Shown here in pieces: positions 6,586 to 12,541 of a stretch of DNA of 17,715 nucleotides (positions are counted from its first letter, which is position 1; every line of letters begins with the position of its first letter). The stretch is from Betaproteobacteria bacterium UBA2293 (GTDB lineage Bacteria; Pseudomonadota; Gammaproteobacteria; Burkholderiales; Rhodocyclaceae): NCBI GenBank assembly GCA_002345845.1, contig DDWF01000138.1:1-17715 (forward strand). The letters are read 5' to 3'. The position numbers were made by a program, and so were the translations under genes. Under the pieces are notes generated by a model. The model saw only the letters and a list, made by a program, of their open reading frames with translations. It searched no databases and was not told the origin of the DNA.

Positions 6586-7886
6586 CGCCCGAGCGGCAAC
6601 ACCAGGCGGGCGATCAGGCCGCCGCCGGGATTGGCCAGCAATTCCAGACGGCCATCGTGCAGGCGGGCGACGCGATCGACGATGGCCAATCCAAGGCCGG
6701 TACCGCCAGTGTCGGTACGTGCCGTTTCCAGACGGGTGAACGGGCGTTTCAGCCGTTCGGCGTCGGCGGCCGGGATGCCGGGGCCATGGTCCACGACATC
6801 GATGCGAATTTCGCCATTGACCACGGCCGCTTGCAGCAGGACATCACCGCCACCGTATTTGGCGGCATTGTCGATCAGGTTGTTGACGGCGCGGACCAGC
6901 GATTTCGGCCGCACCGGATGGATCGGCAGCTCGCCGAGGGCCGAGCGCAACTGACGCCCGGCGGCGATCTTGCGCTCGGCAACTTCGCTCAGCAGTGCGC
7001 CGAGGTCGGCGGGAGCCAATGTTTCGCCGGACTCGCTGCGGGCATAGTCCATGAATTGCGAAATGACGGCCTCCATCTCCGCGATATCGGTGATCACACC
7101 CTGGCGTGCCGTTTCATCGGCGATGCTCATTTCCGCCTCCAGGCGTAGTCGCGTCAGCGGTGTGCGTAGGTCGTGGGAGATGCCGGCCAGTACTTCCGAG
7201 CGGTCCTTCTCATGCCGCTCCAGGCTGCTCGCCATGGCATTGAAGGCATGGGCCAGCCGGCGCATTTCCTCGGCACCGCGTTCGGGCAGCGGCGCCGGCG
7301 TCTGGCCGCGGCCGACGTCGTCTGCCGCCTCGGCCATGGCGCGCAGCGGCTGGCTGATGCGCGAGGCAATCAGCCAGGCGACGATCAGGGCCAGGGCCAG
7401 CGCCAGCAGGCCCCAGGTCAGCCAATGACCGGCAAAGCTGCGGGTCGCCCGGTCGCGCGGCAGGATCAGCCAGAACTCTTCTTCATCCCTCTCATCGAGG
7501 CGAAAGCTGATCCAGAACCCGGGTATGTCGTTGACCTGCGCCGCGATGCGGGTCTGCGGACCCAGACGCTCGCTCAGCTCGCGCCGGATCAGGCGCTGGA
7601 AGCGGGTGTCGGGCATGGCCACCAGGCGGTCGTCGGCTTCTGCCGGCAACAGGCGGATGCCTTCGCGGGAACCGAATTCCTCGAACAGGCGCAGGCGCTT
7701 GTCGGGGGCGGCGGCAAGCAATGAAGCGCGCACCAGGTTGACCGCCGAGGCCCCCAGTTGTGCTGTCTCGCGCGCCCGCGGCTCGGCTTCGATATAGCGG
7801 AACAGGCTGAGCCAGGCGGCCGTGGTCAGCAGGACCAGCAGCGCCAGCAGCAGGAAGGTGCGCGCCAGCAGGGTGCGCGGCATCAT
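6582..7886 (-). CDS. envZ: EnvZ-type sensor histidine kinase
   Basis: A 434-residue membrane histidine kinase. The order is: first membrane segment about 7-29; a periplasmic region about 30-150; second membrane segment about 155-175; HAMP about 176-228; dimerisation and phosphotransfer domain with GISHDLRTPLTRLRLE, where His238 is the phosphorylation site; and an ATP-binding domain with an N box NNLIDNAAKYGGG (335-347), G1 DHGPGIP (366-372) and G2 TGGTGLGLAIV (393-403). The phosphotransfer motif closely matches E. coli EnvZ (GVSHDLRTPLTRIRL), and the length is similar to its 450 residues. The ATG at 7886 overlaps the ompR stop (ATGA); a second ATG follows immediately. Which signal it senses here cannot be told from the sequence. 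Confidence 0.93.
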   Translation of the reverse strand: MMPRTLLARTFLLLALLVLLTTAAWLSLFRYIEAEPRARETAQLGASAVNLVRASLLAAAPDKRLRLFEEFGSREGIRLLPAEADDRLVAMPDTRFQRLIRRELSERLGPQTRIAAQVNDIPGFWISFRLDERDEEEFWLILPRDRATRSFAGHWLTWGLLALALALIVAWLIASRISQPLRAMAEAADDVGRGQTPAPLPERGAEEMRRLAHAFNAMASSLERHEKDRSEVLAGISHDLRTPLTRLRLEAEMSIADETARQGVITDIAEMEAVISQFMDYARSESGETLAPADLGALLSEVAERKIAAGRQLRSALGELPIHPVRPKSLVRAVNNLIDNAAKYGGGDVLLQAAVVNGEIRIDVVDHGPGIPAADAERLKRPFTRLETARTDTGGTGLGLAIVDRVARLHDGRLELLANPGGGLIARLVLPLGR

Positions 7887-8611
7887 GCGTCGCGCTTGCT
7901 GCCGTCCGGGATGAAGACGTAACCGAAGCCCCAGATGGTCTGCAGGTAACGCGGCTGCGCCGGGTCATTCTCGACTAGCTTGCGCAGGCGGGAAATCTGT
8001 ACATCGATGGCCCGATCGAACGGCCCCTGTTCGCGGCCGCGGGCAAGGGTCATCAGCTTGTCACGCGACAGCGGCTGGCGGGGGTTCTGCAGCAGAACCT
8101 TGAGCACGGCGAACTCGCCGGTGGTCAGCGGCAGCATTTCCTCGCCGCGGCGCAGGGTACGTGCGGCCAGATCGACTTCGATATTGCCGAAGCGGATGAT
8201 CTCCATGTCGTCGTCCGGGGCGCCGGGCGGGCGATGATCCTGGCGGCGCAGCACGGCATGGATGCGGGCGAGCAGTTCGCGCGGGTTGAAGGGCTTCGGC
8301 AGGTAGTCGTCGGCACCCATTTCGAGGCCGACGATGCGGTCGACATCATCGCCCTTGGCGGTCAGCATGATGATCGGCGTGCGGTCGCCGGTGCCACGCA
8401 GGCGTCGGCAGATCGACAGGCCATCTTCGCCGGGTAGCATCAGGTCGAGGACGATCAGGTGGAAATGTTCGCGGCTGCGCAGCTTGTCCATCTGCTTGCT
8501 GTCGGCGGCGGCGCGGATCTCGAAGCCCTGTTCGCCGAGATAGCGGGTGAGCAGGTCGCGGAGACGGGCGTCGTCATCGACGACGAGAAGGTTTTGTCGG
8601 GGTTCGTTCAT
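7883..8611 (-). CDS. ompR: OmpR-type response regulator
   Basis: A 242-residue regulator with a receiver domain (about 8-121) and an OmpR/PhoB winged-helix DNA-binding domain (about 140-237). The receiver has the acidic pocket VVDDD (Asp12, Asp13), the phospho-acceptor Asp56 (LIVLDLMLPGEDG), Thr84 and Lys106 (LPKPFNP). The C-terminus FDRAIDVQISRLRKLVE and QTIWGFGYVFIPDGSK match E. coli OmpR almost residue for residue, and the length (239 in E. coli) is the same. The start at 8611 (MNEPRQNLLVVDDD) was chosen over longer in-frame starts because the extra residues do not resemble the family and would fill the promoter region. It is the first gene of the ompR-envZ operon, and the spacer upstream holds a candidate OmpR box, so it may be autoregulated. 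Confidence 0.95.
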   Translation of the reverse strand: MNEPRQNLLVVDDDARLRDLLTRYLGEQGFEIRAAADSKQMDKLRSREHFHLIVLDLMLPGEDGLSICRRLRGTGDRTPIIMLTAKGDDVDRIVGLEMGADDYLPKPFNPRELLARIHAVLRRQDHRPPGAPDDDMEIIRFGNIEVDLAARTLRRGEEMLPLTTGEFAVLKVLLQNPRQPLSRDKLMTLARGREQGPFDRAIDVQISRLRKLVENDPAQPRYLQTIWGFGYVFIPDGSKRDA

Positions 8612-8654
8612 GCGTGCAGAATAGCGGCAACCGGGAGAGGCGACGCGGGAAATG

Positions 8655-8698
8655 GTAACAAGTATTTGCCGCCCGGCAGAGGGAAACATATCCTTACA
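8655..8698. promoter_or_regulatory. Candidate OmpR binding region in the ompR/small-gene spacer
   Basis: The 152-bp divergent spacer contains GAAACATATCCTTACA at 8683-8698, i.e. GAAACA-N4-CTTACA, a direct repeat of two nnnACA half-sites 10 bp apart. E. coli OmpR sites follow the same plan (a GnnACA-like half-site repeated every 10 bp, often with GAAACATAT). A third half-site, GTAACA, lies at 8655-8660. It is the most A/T-rich part of an otherwise GC-rich spacer. The match is by eye only. Confidence 0.4.
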
Positions 8699-8763
8699 CA
8701 TGCTGCCCGACGCGCGACCGGCGCCGACGGACAATGTATCCACTCCTCCGGCCATCCTACCCA

Positions 8764-9045
8764 ATGAAATCCCGCTTCATCCTTCCCGTGCTCCTGATCG
8801 CCCTGCTTGGCCTCGCGCCGAGCGGCTTCGCCCGTGATGGCGGACGCGATCTGGGGCCGGACGAGCGCCGGGAAATGCGTCAGCAGATGCGTGAGCACTG
8901 GCAGCAGGAGCGCCGTCTGCGCGACGACAGCGATCGCCGCGACCGTAGCATGGCGCCGGAGGAGCGTCAGCGCCTGCGCGACGAGATGCGTGAACACCGG
9001 CGGCGTCCGGATGACGGCGGCCGTCGAGGGCGCGGCAGCGATTGA
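8764..9045 (+). CDS. Small secreted Arg-rich protein with two 15-residue repeats
   Basis: A 93-residue protein of unknown function. Residues 1-23 (MKSRFILPVLLIALLGLAPSGFA) look like a Sec signal peptide with cleavage after GFA, so the mature product of about 70 residues should be periplasmic. The mature part is almost entirely Arg, Glu, Asp, Gln and Met and should be helical. It contains an imperfect duplication: GPDERREMRQQMREH at 31-45 and APEERQRLRDEMREH at 64-78. I chose the ATG at 8764 because it opens directly on the signal peptide; an ATG at 8734 would add ten residues. Neither start has a clear ribosome site. It is divergent from ompR, across a spacer with a candidate OmpR box, so it may be part of an envelope response. 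The overall look is reminiscent of Spy/CpxP-like periplasmic helical proteins, but I see no LTxxQ motif. Confidence 0.7.
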   Translation: MKSRFILPVLLIALLGLAPSGFARDGGRDLGPDERREMRQQMREHWQQERRLRDDSDRRDRSMAPEERQRLRDEMREHRRRPDDGGRRGRGSD

Positions 9046-9069
9046 GTGCCGGCCGCCTCGGGGCTCCGG

Positions 9070-9075
9070 TAAAAT
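9070..9075 (+). promoter_or_regulatory. TAAAAT -10-like box, 8 bases before tsaB ATG
   Basis: The sequence reads GGTAAAATGCCGCCCC and then ATG at 9084. The hexamer matches a -10 at 5 of 6 positions. There is no Shine-Dalgarno between it and the ATG, and a start at the normal distance would be at or within two bases of the ATG. No well-spaced -35 is seen; TTGAGT at 9042 is 22 bases away. Confidence 0.4.
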
Positions 9076-9083
9076 GCCGCCCC

Positions 9084-9773
9084 ATGTTGATTCTTGCCCT
9101 GGAAACTTCCACCGAACTCGGTTCCTGCGCCCTCTGGCACGACGGTAGCGTGCTTGAGCGCTTCTGTCCGGCCGGACGTTCGCATTCGGAAACCCTGCTG
9201 CCACTGATCCGCGAACTGCTGGCCGAGGCCGGTACGACGGTTGCCGCCCTCGATGGCATCGCCTTCGGTGCCGGGCCGGGGGCGTTCACCGGTTTGCGCG
9301 TCGCCTGCGGCGCGGCCCAGGGGCTGGCGGTGGCCAGCGACCGGCCGCTGCTGCCGGTGTGCAGCCTTGAGGCAATGGCGGTCCAGGCCGGCGACGGCAA
9401 GGTTCTTGCCCTGCTGGACGCGCGCATGGGCGAGGCCTATGTCGCGCGCTACCACTGTGCCGGCAGCGACTGCCAGCTGGCCGGGGAGATTCGCGTCCTG
9501 GCGCCAGCGGCCATCGCCCTGCCTGAAGAGGCAGGCTGGCGGGTCTGTGGCAATGCCCCGGCCGCCTATCCCGTGCTGGCTGAGCGTCTGCAGGCGGCTG
9601 GTATCGAGCTGCTGCTCGGGATCCTGCCGACGGCGGCGGCTGTCGCCAGGCTGGCGGCGCCGCGGCTGGGCCGTGGCGAGGCCATGGACGCGGCGTTGGC
9701 GGCGCCGCTCTATATTCGCGACAAGGTGGCGAAGACGGTTGCCGAACGCCTGGAAGAGGGTGGACGGGCGTGA
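9084..9773 (+). CDS. tsaB: tRNA t6A37 biosynthesis protein TsaB (YeaZ)
   Basis: A 229-residue ASKHA-fold protein. The N-terminal MLILALETSTELGSCAL and FGAGPGAFTGLRVACGAAQGLA are the diagnostic TsaB blocks, followed by LLDARMGEAYVARY. TsaB partners TsaD and TsaE in making N6-threonylcarbamoyladenosine at tRNA position 37 in the cytoplasm, acting as the scaffold rather than the catalyst. The start at 9084 was chosen because it opens directly on the family N-terminus; an ATG at 9042 would overlap the preceding gene. The stop overlaps the rimI GTG as GTGA, and tsaB-rimI adjacency is common in proteobacteria. Confidence 0.95.
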   Translation: MLILALETSTELGSCALWHDGSVLERFCPAGRSHSETLLPLIRELLAEAGTTVAALDGIAFGAGPGAFTGLRVACGAAQGLAVASDRPLLPVCSLEAMAVQAGDGKVLALLDARMGEAYVARYHCAGSDCQLAGEIRVLAPAAIALPEEAGWRVCGNAPAAYPVLAERLQAAGIELLLGILPTAAAVARLAAPRLGRGEAMDAALAAPLYIRDKVAKTVAERLEEGGRA

Positions 9774-10231
9774 GCGTGGTGCCGGTCGCGGTCGAGTTCT
9801 TTCCGATGAACGAGCACGATCTGCCGGCGGTGGCGGCGCTGGAAGCCTCGCTGCAGCCCTTTCCGTGGTCGCAGGGCAATTTTGCCGATTCGCTGGTTGC
9901 CGGGCACAGTGTCTGGGTACTGCGCCAGGGCGGCGAACTGATCGGTTTTTCGGTCGTCATGCGCGTGATCGACGAAGCGCACCTGCTCAATCTCGGCGTC
10001 GGGGCGGCGCACCAGGGCCGCGGCCACGGTGCGCGCCTGCTTCGCCACGCCATGGAATGCGCCCGCCTGGGCGGCGCCGGCAAGCTGTTTCTCGAGGTGC
10101 GGCCGTCCAACGATCGGGCGGTGGCGCTCTATCGCCATTTCGGTTTCCGCCAGATCGGCGTGCGCAAGGCTTACTATCCGGCAGCCATCGGACGCGAGGA
10201 TGCGCTGGTTTTTGACAAGGAGCTGGCATGA
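9770..10231 (+). CDS. rimI: Ribosomal protein S18-alanine N-acetyltransferase (GNAT)
   Basis: A 153-residue single-domain GNAT acetyltransferase. The acetyl-CoA loop is HQGRGHGARLLRHAM (81-95), preceded by LLNLGVGAA, with the typical C-terminal LEVRPSNDRAVALYRHFGF (108-126) and RKAYYP. The N-terminal LQPFPWSQGNFADSL (28-42) is the RimI-type motif. In E. coli the enzyme acetylates the N-terminal Ala of ribosomal protein S18. The GTG start at 9770 overlaps the tsaB stop as GTGA. Its own stop overlaps the ATG of the downstream glycosylase as ATGA, so tsaB, rimI and the glycosylase form a coupled trio. Confidence 0.93.
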   Translation: MSVVPVAVEFFPMNEHDLPAVAALEASLQPFPWSQGNFADSLVAGHSVWVLRQGGELIGFSVVMRVIDEAHLLNLGVGAAHQGRGHGARLLRHAMECARLGGAGKLFLEVRPSNDRAVALYRHFGFRQIGVRKAYYPAAIGREDALVFDKELA

Positions 10232-10965
10232 GTCTGAGCCGTGAGCAGATGCTGGTTGAAATGGGCATTTCGCCGATCTGGGTGCGCCGAGATGTGCCGC
10301 TCGCTGCCGTTGAACAAAAGCCCATCACGAATGTCGGGACTGTTGCCGAGGTGGCCGTTCCTGGCGCCGCAGCGGATGCCTTGCCGCGGGTTGTCGGCGA
10401 CTGGCCGACGCTGGCGGCCGAGGTCGCTGCCTGTCGTGGCTGCCCGTTGTGCGAGCAGCGCAAACAGGCAGTTCTGGGCGTCGGCGATAGCAATCCGGAC
10501 TGGTTGTTCATCGGCGAAGGACCGGGGGCCGAAGAGGATGCCCGCGGCGAGCCGTTCGTCGGCCAGGCCGGCAAACTGCTCGACAACATGCTGGCGGCGC
10601 TCGACATCGCTCGCGGCAACAAGGTGTACATCGGCAATGCGGTGAAGTGCCGGCCGCCCGGCAACCGCACGCCGGAGGCCACGGAAATTGCCGCCTGCCG
10701 GCCCTATCTGGAACGACAGATCGCGCTGCTCAAGCCGAAGATCATCGTGCTCCTCGGCAAGGTGGCGGTGCACAGTCTGCTGCAGGATGACAAGGCGCTG
10801 GGCGCATTGCGCGGCCAGCGGTTTGAATACGCCGGGATTCCCGTCGTCGTCACCTATCATCCGGCTTATCTGCTGCGCAACTTGCCGGATAAGGCCAAGT
10901 CCTGGGAAGACCTGCTGTTCGCCCGGCGCGTGCTGCGCCAGCGCGGTAGCGATGCGCTGATCTGA
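10228..10965 (+). CDS. Uracil-DNA glycosylase, family 4 (Fe-S)
   Basis: A 245-residue protein. The iron-sulfur ligands of family 4 are present: Cys69 and Cys72 (CRGCPLC) and Cys141 and Cys157 (VKCRPPGNRTPEATEIAAC). The uracil-pocket motif IGEGPGAEEDARGEPFVGQAG spans about 95-115, and the C-terminal active-site motif is YHPAYLLRN. It should excise uracil from DNA in base excision repair. Residues 1-60 are a poorly conserved, Pro/Val-rich extension before the catalytic domain, which some betaproteobacterial versions also have. The ATG overlaps the rimI stop (ATGA). Only 7 bp separate its stop from the orphan lplT tail on the other strand. The gene name in use for this family varies, so I leave the symbol blank. 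Confidence 0.92.
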   Translation: MSLSREQMLVEMGISPIWVRRDVPLAAVEQKPITNVGTVAEVAVPGAAADALPRVVGDWPTLAAEVAACRGCPLCEQRKQAVLGVGDSNPDWLFIGEGPGAEEDARGEPFVGQAGKLLDNMLAALDIARGNKVYIGNAVKCRPPGNRTPEATEIAACRPYLERQIALLKPKIIVLLGKVAVHSLLQDDKALGALRGQRFEYAGIPVVVTYHPAYLLRNLPDKAKSWEDLLFARRVLRQRGSDALI

Positions 10966-10972
10966 AAGCCGC

Positions 10973-11021
10973 CTAATGTGGCGAGTCGTCCAGGTTCTGG
11001 ACGTCGTTCTGATCGTGCTTG
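10973..11021 (-). pseudogene. Orphan copy of the lplT 3' end (about 15 codons plus stop)
   Basis: On the minus strand this reads HDQNDVQNLDDSPH then TAG, against RDQNDVQHLDDSPH then TAG at the end of the intact lplT at 13754. Over the first 47 bases I count 40 identities by eye. The mismatches in the His, Pro and Asp codons are silent third-position changes, which means both copies evolved as coding sequence. Upstream of this tail the frame has no resemblance to LplT. The identity stops sharply at the stop codon on one side and fades after about 49 bases on the other. It forms a direct repeat with 13754-13803, and both copies contain the dyad CGTCCAG-N3-CTGGACG. Confidence 0.75.
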
Positions 11022-11082
11022 ATTGAGCGAAAACGGGAAATATCTCTCCCCTTTGGTATGCGCCTTTGGTGTGCGTGGTGCC

Positions 11083-11110
11083 GCGTTCGTCGGTGGCTGC
11101 CGACGAACGC
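11083..11110. repeat. Inverted repeat, 11-bp arms and 6-base loop
   Basis: GCGTTCGTCGG, loop TGGCTG, CCGACGAACGC: a perfect stem. No T-run follows on either strand, so a simple terminator is unlikely. The outer arm sequence GCGTTCG recurs in the palindrome at 11161. Confidence 0.8.
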
Positions 11111-11160
11111 CTGGAGACGGTCGAAACGCCGCCCCTTGGGTGCCACGCGATGTGCACCTG

Positions 11161-11176
11161 TGCGTTCGCGAACGCA
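11161..11176. repeat. 16-bp perfect palindrome
   Basis: TGCGTTCGCGAACGCA is self-complementary with no spacer. It shares the GCGTTCG...CGAACGC arms with the stem 50 bp upstream, so the two may be related copies of one element or a paired protein-binding site. Confidence 0.8.
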
Positions 11177-11271
11177 GCGCGTTGGGCCCGGCTGCACGGG
11201 CGCTGTTCGATTATCCAGCGACGATGGGAGGGCCCGAGGCTGATATGTCCCGTGGATATTCGGCCTGGCAA

Positions 11272-11301
11272 TTGACGAGCGACGGATTCCACGGCGATAC
11301 T
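11272..11301 (+). promoter_or_regulatory. Candidate sigma-70 promoter for the DUF917-GGDEF pair
   Basis: TTGACG (11272-11277) and GATACT (11296-11301) are 18 bases apart. The -35 matches at 5 of 6 positions and the -10 at 4 of 6. A start near 11308 would leave a leader of about 50 bases before the ATG at 11358, with the ribosome site inside it. Confidence 0.45.
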
Positions 11302-11344
11302 GTTTTCGCGCGCATGCTGGTGTGGTGATAATCAAACAGCAGCC

Positions 11345-11351
11345 AAGGAGG
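11345..11351 (+). promoter_or_regulatory. Strong ribosome binding site deciding the DUF917 start
   Basis: AAGGAGG lies 6 bases before the ATG at 11358. It is the strongest such site on the plus strand of this window and rules in this ATG over the in-frame GTG at 11322. Confidence 0.85.
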
Positions 11352-11357
11352 GGGCGA

Positions 11358-12530
11358 ATGAGCAGTGAAAAATATGTGCTCGGTGACTTCGAAAACGTTG
11401 CTGCGGGGGCCGCCATCCTGGCCAGTGGTGGCGGCGGTAGTTATCTGGATGCTGTCGAGGTGTTGGCGGCGCTGGGCGTCGGCTGGCAAGGTTCCGTCAC
11501 GGTTGCCGATTACGACGGTACGACAGACGCCTGCGTCCTGGCCATGATGGGCTCGCCCGATGCGGCAACCAGCCTCGGTCTCGACGAAATCCGGCGTTCC
11601 TTCACCAATACACTTGCCACCTTCGGGAGCGCCGTGGGCAGGATGCCAGGTTGCCTGATCCCGGTCGAGATTGGTCCCGTGAATTCCATCGTGCCCTTGA
11701 TTGCCGCTGCCGATCTCGGTTTGTGGGTGGTAGACGGAGATGGTGCCGGTCGCGCCGTGCCTGAGTTGCCACAGACCACCTATGGTGGTAGCGCTCGCCT
11801 GCCGGCCGCCCCCTGCGCTCTTGCCAACGATGCCAGCCTGTCGGCCAAGGTCGAGTCTGCGCTACTCAATGCCGCAAGCTCGGCGCGGATTGAAACCCAG
11901 GCCGGTGGCATTGTTTCTGCCTTCGGCAGCTTTTCCGGCATTGCCCTGTGGCCATCCAATGCGACCAATAGTTTCGCCCTTTGCGACAGCTATATCCCGG
12001 GAACGATGGCGCAAGCCCGCGATCTCGGCCGCTATCTGCGCACAGCGACCAATCCGCCATCAACCGCCGAGGTAGCGAAGGCCGTTACCGAGATCACCGG
12101 CCGCCTCTCTGTGGCACCGATTGTCAATTTCTACATCACCAATGTCAGCCAGACCACATCCAGCGCTTCGCTGGATGCCGGCCTGATTCGTCTCGACAAC
12201 ACGCCGGATCCCGCAGCCAGCACCGAAACGTGCACGCTGTACAACCTCAACGAGAATCTGATTGCTTATTCGAGTACTGCCGAGGCGCCGCTGATCGTGG
12301 CGCCCGATTCAATCTGCTATTACTCCGAAACGACGGGGCGTGGCTTCTCGAATGCCACCAATGATCTGGCCCAGTACTATGACTTCAGTACCGGGAAGAG
12401 CAAGGGTCGGGCCGTCAGTCTGATCAAGGTGGAAACGGCTCCGGCGCTCTATCGGGCACCGGGCGTCCTCGCCTCGTTTGCCGGCCTGTTGCGCCAGATT
12501 GGCTACGCTGGCGCGTTACCGAATTACTGA
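11358..12530 (+). CDS. DUF917 / S-methyl-thiohydantoin desulfurase-like protein
   Basis: A 390-residue soluble protein. Blocks that match the DUF917 family are AAGAAILASGGGGSYLDAVEVL (15-36, the Gly-rich N-terminal signature), IPVEIGPVNS (101-110), VVDGDGAGRAVPEL (124-137, the most diagnostic motif), and IPGTMAQARDLGRYLRTA further on. The family includes S-methyl-thiohydantoin desulfurase from ergothioneine breakdown, and relatives often sit with hydantoinases; no such partner is present here, so the substrate is open. The family's EiGG is EIGP here. The protein is rich in Ala, Ser, Thr and Asn, and the gene is visibly less GC-rich than its neighbours (32 of 60 bases in 12241-12300 against 41 of 60 in 10501-10560), which fits transfer. 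It is 11 bp upstream of the diguanylate cyclase and inside the segment bounded by the lplT-tail repeats. Family call moderate to good; function uncertain. Confidence 0.78.
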   Translation: MSSEKYVLGDFENVAAGAAILASGGGGSYLDAVEVLAALGVGWQGSVTVADYDGTTDACVLAMMGSPDAATSLGLDEIRRSFTNTLATFGSAVGRMPGCLIPVEIGPVNSIVPLIAAADLGLWVVDGDGAGRAVPELPQTTYGGSARLPAAPCALANDASLSAKVESALLNAASSARIETQAGGIVSAFGSFSGIALWPSNATNSFALCDSYIPGTMAQARDLGRYLRTATNPPSTAEVAKAVTEITGRLSVAPIVNFYITNVSQTTSSASLDAGLIRLDNTPDPAASTETCTLYNLNENLIAYSSTAEAPLIVAPDSICYYSETTGRGFSNATNDLAQYYDFSTGKSKGRAVSLIKVETAPALYRAPGVLASFAGLLRQIGYAGALPNY

Positions 12531-12541
12531 TTCCGGATAGC

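Larger units (their letters stand above)
11022..11357. other. Gene-free stretch with strong dyads upstream of the DUF917 gene
   Basis: I see no convincing gene in these 336 bases. They contain an 11-bp perfect stem (11083-11110), a 16-bp palindrome (11161-11176), a shorter GCCCG/CGGGC stem near 11186-11201, a candidate promoter (11272-11301) and the ribosome site of the next gene. A TTG-initiated frame at 11023-11328 has no ribosome site and no recognisable product. Confidence 0.6.

Noticed and set aside
11023..11328. A 101-codon plus-strand frame from a TTG, upstream of the DUF917 gene.
   Set aside because: It has no ribosome site, a rare start codon, no recognisable motif, and runs through two strong dyads. 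It is more likely non-coding.
10973..11416. A 147-codon minus-strand frame ending in the lplT-like tail.
   Set aside because: Only its last 14 or so residues look real (the orphan lplT tail). The rest is antisense to the DUF917 promoter and start and has no protein-like character.
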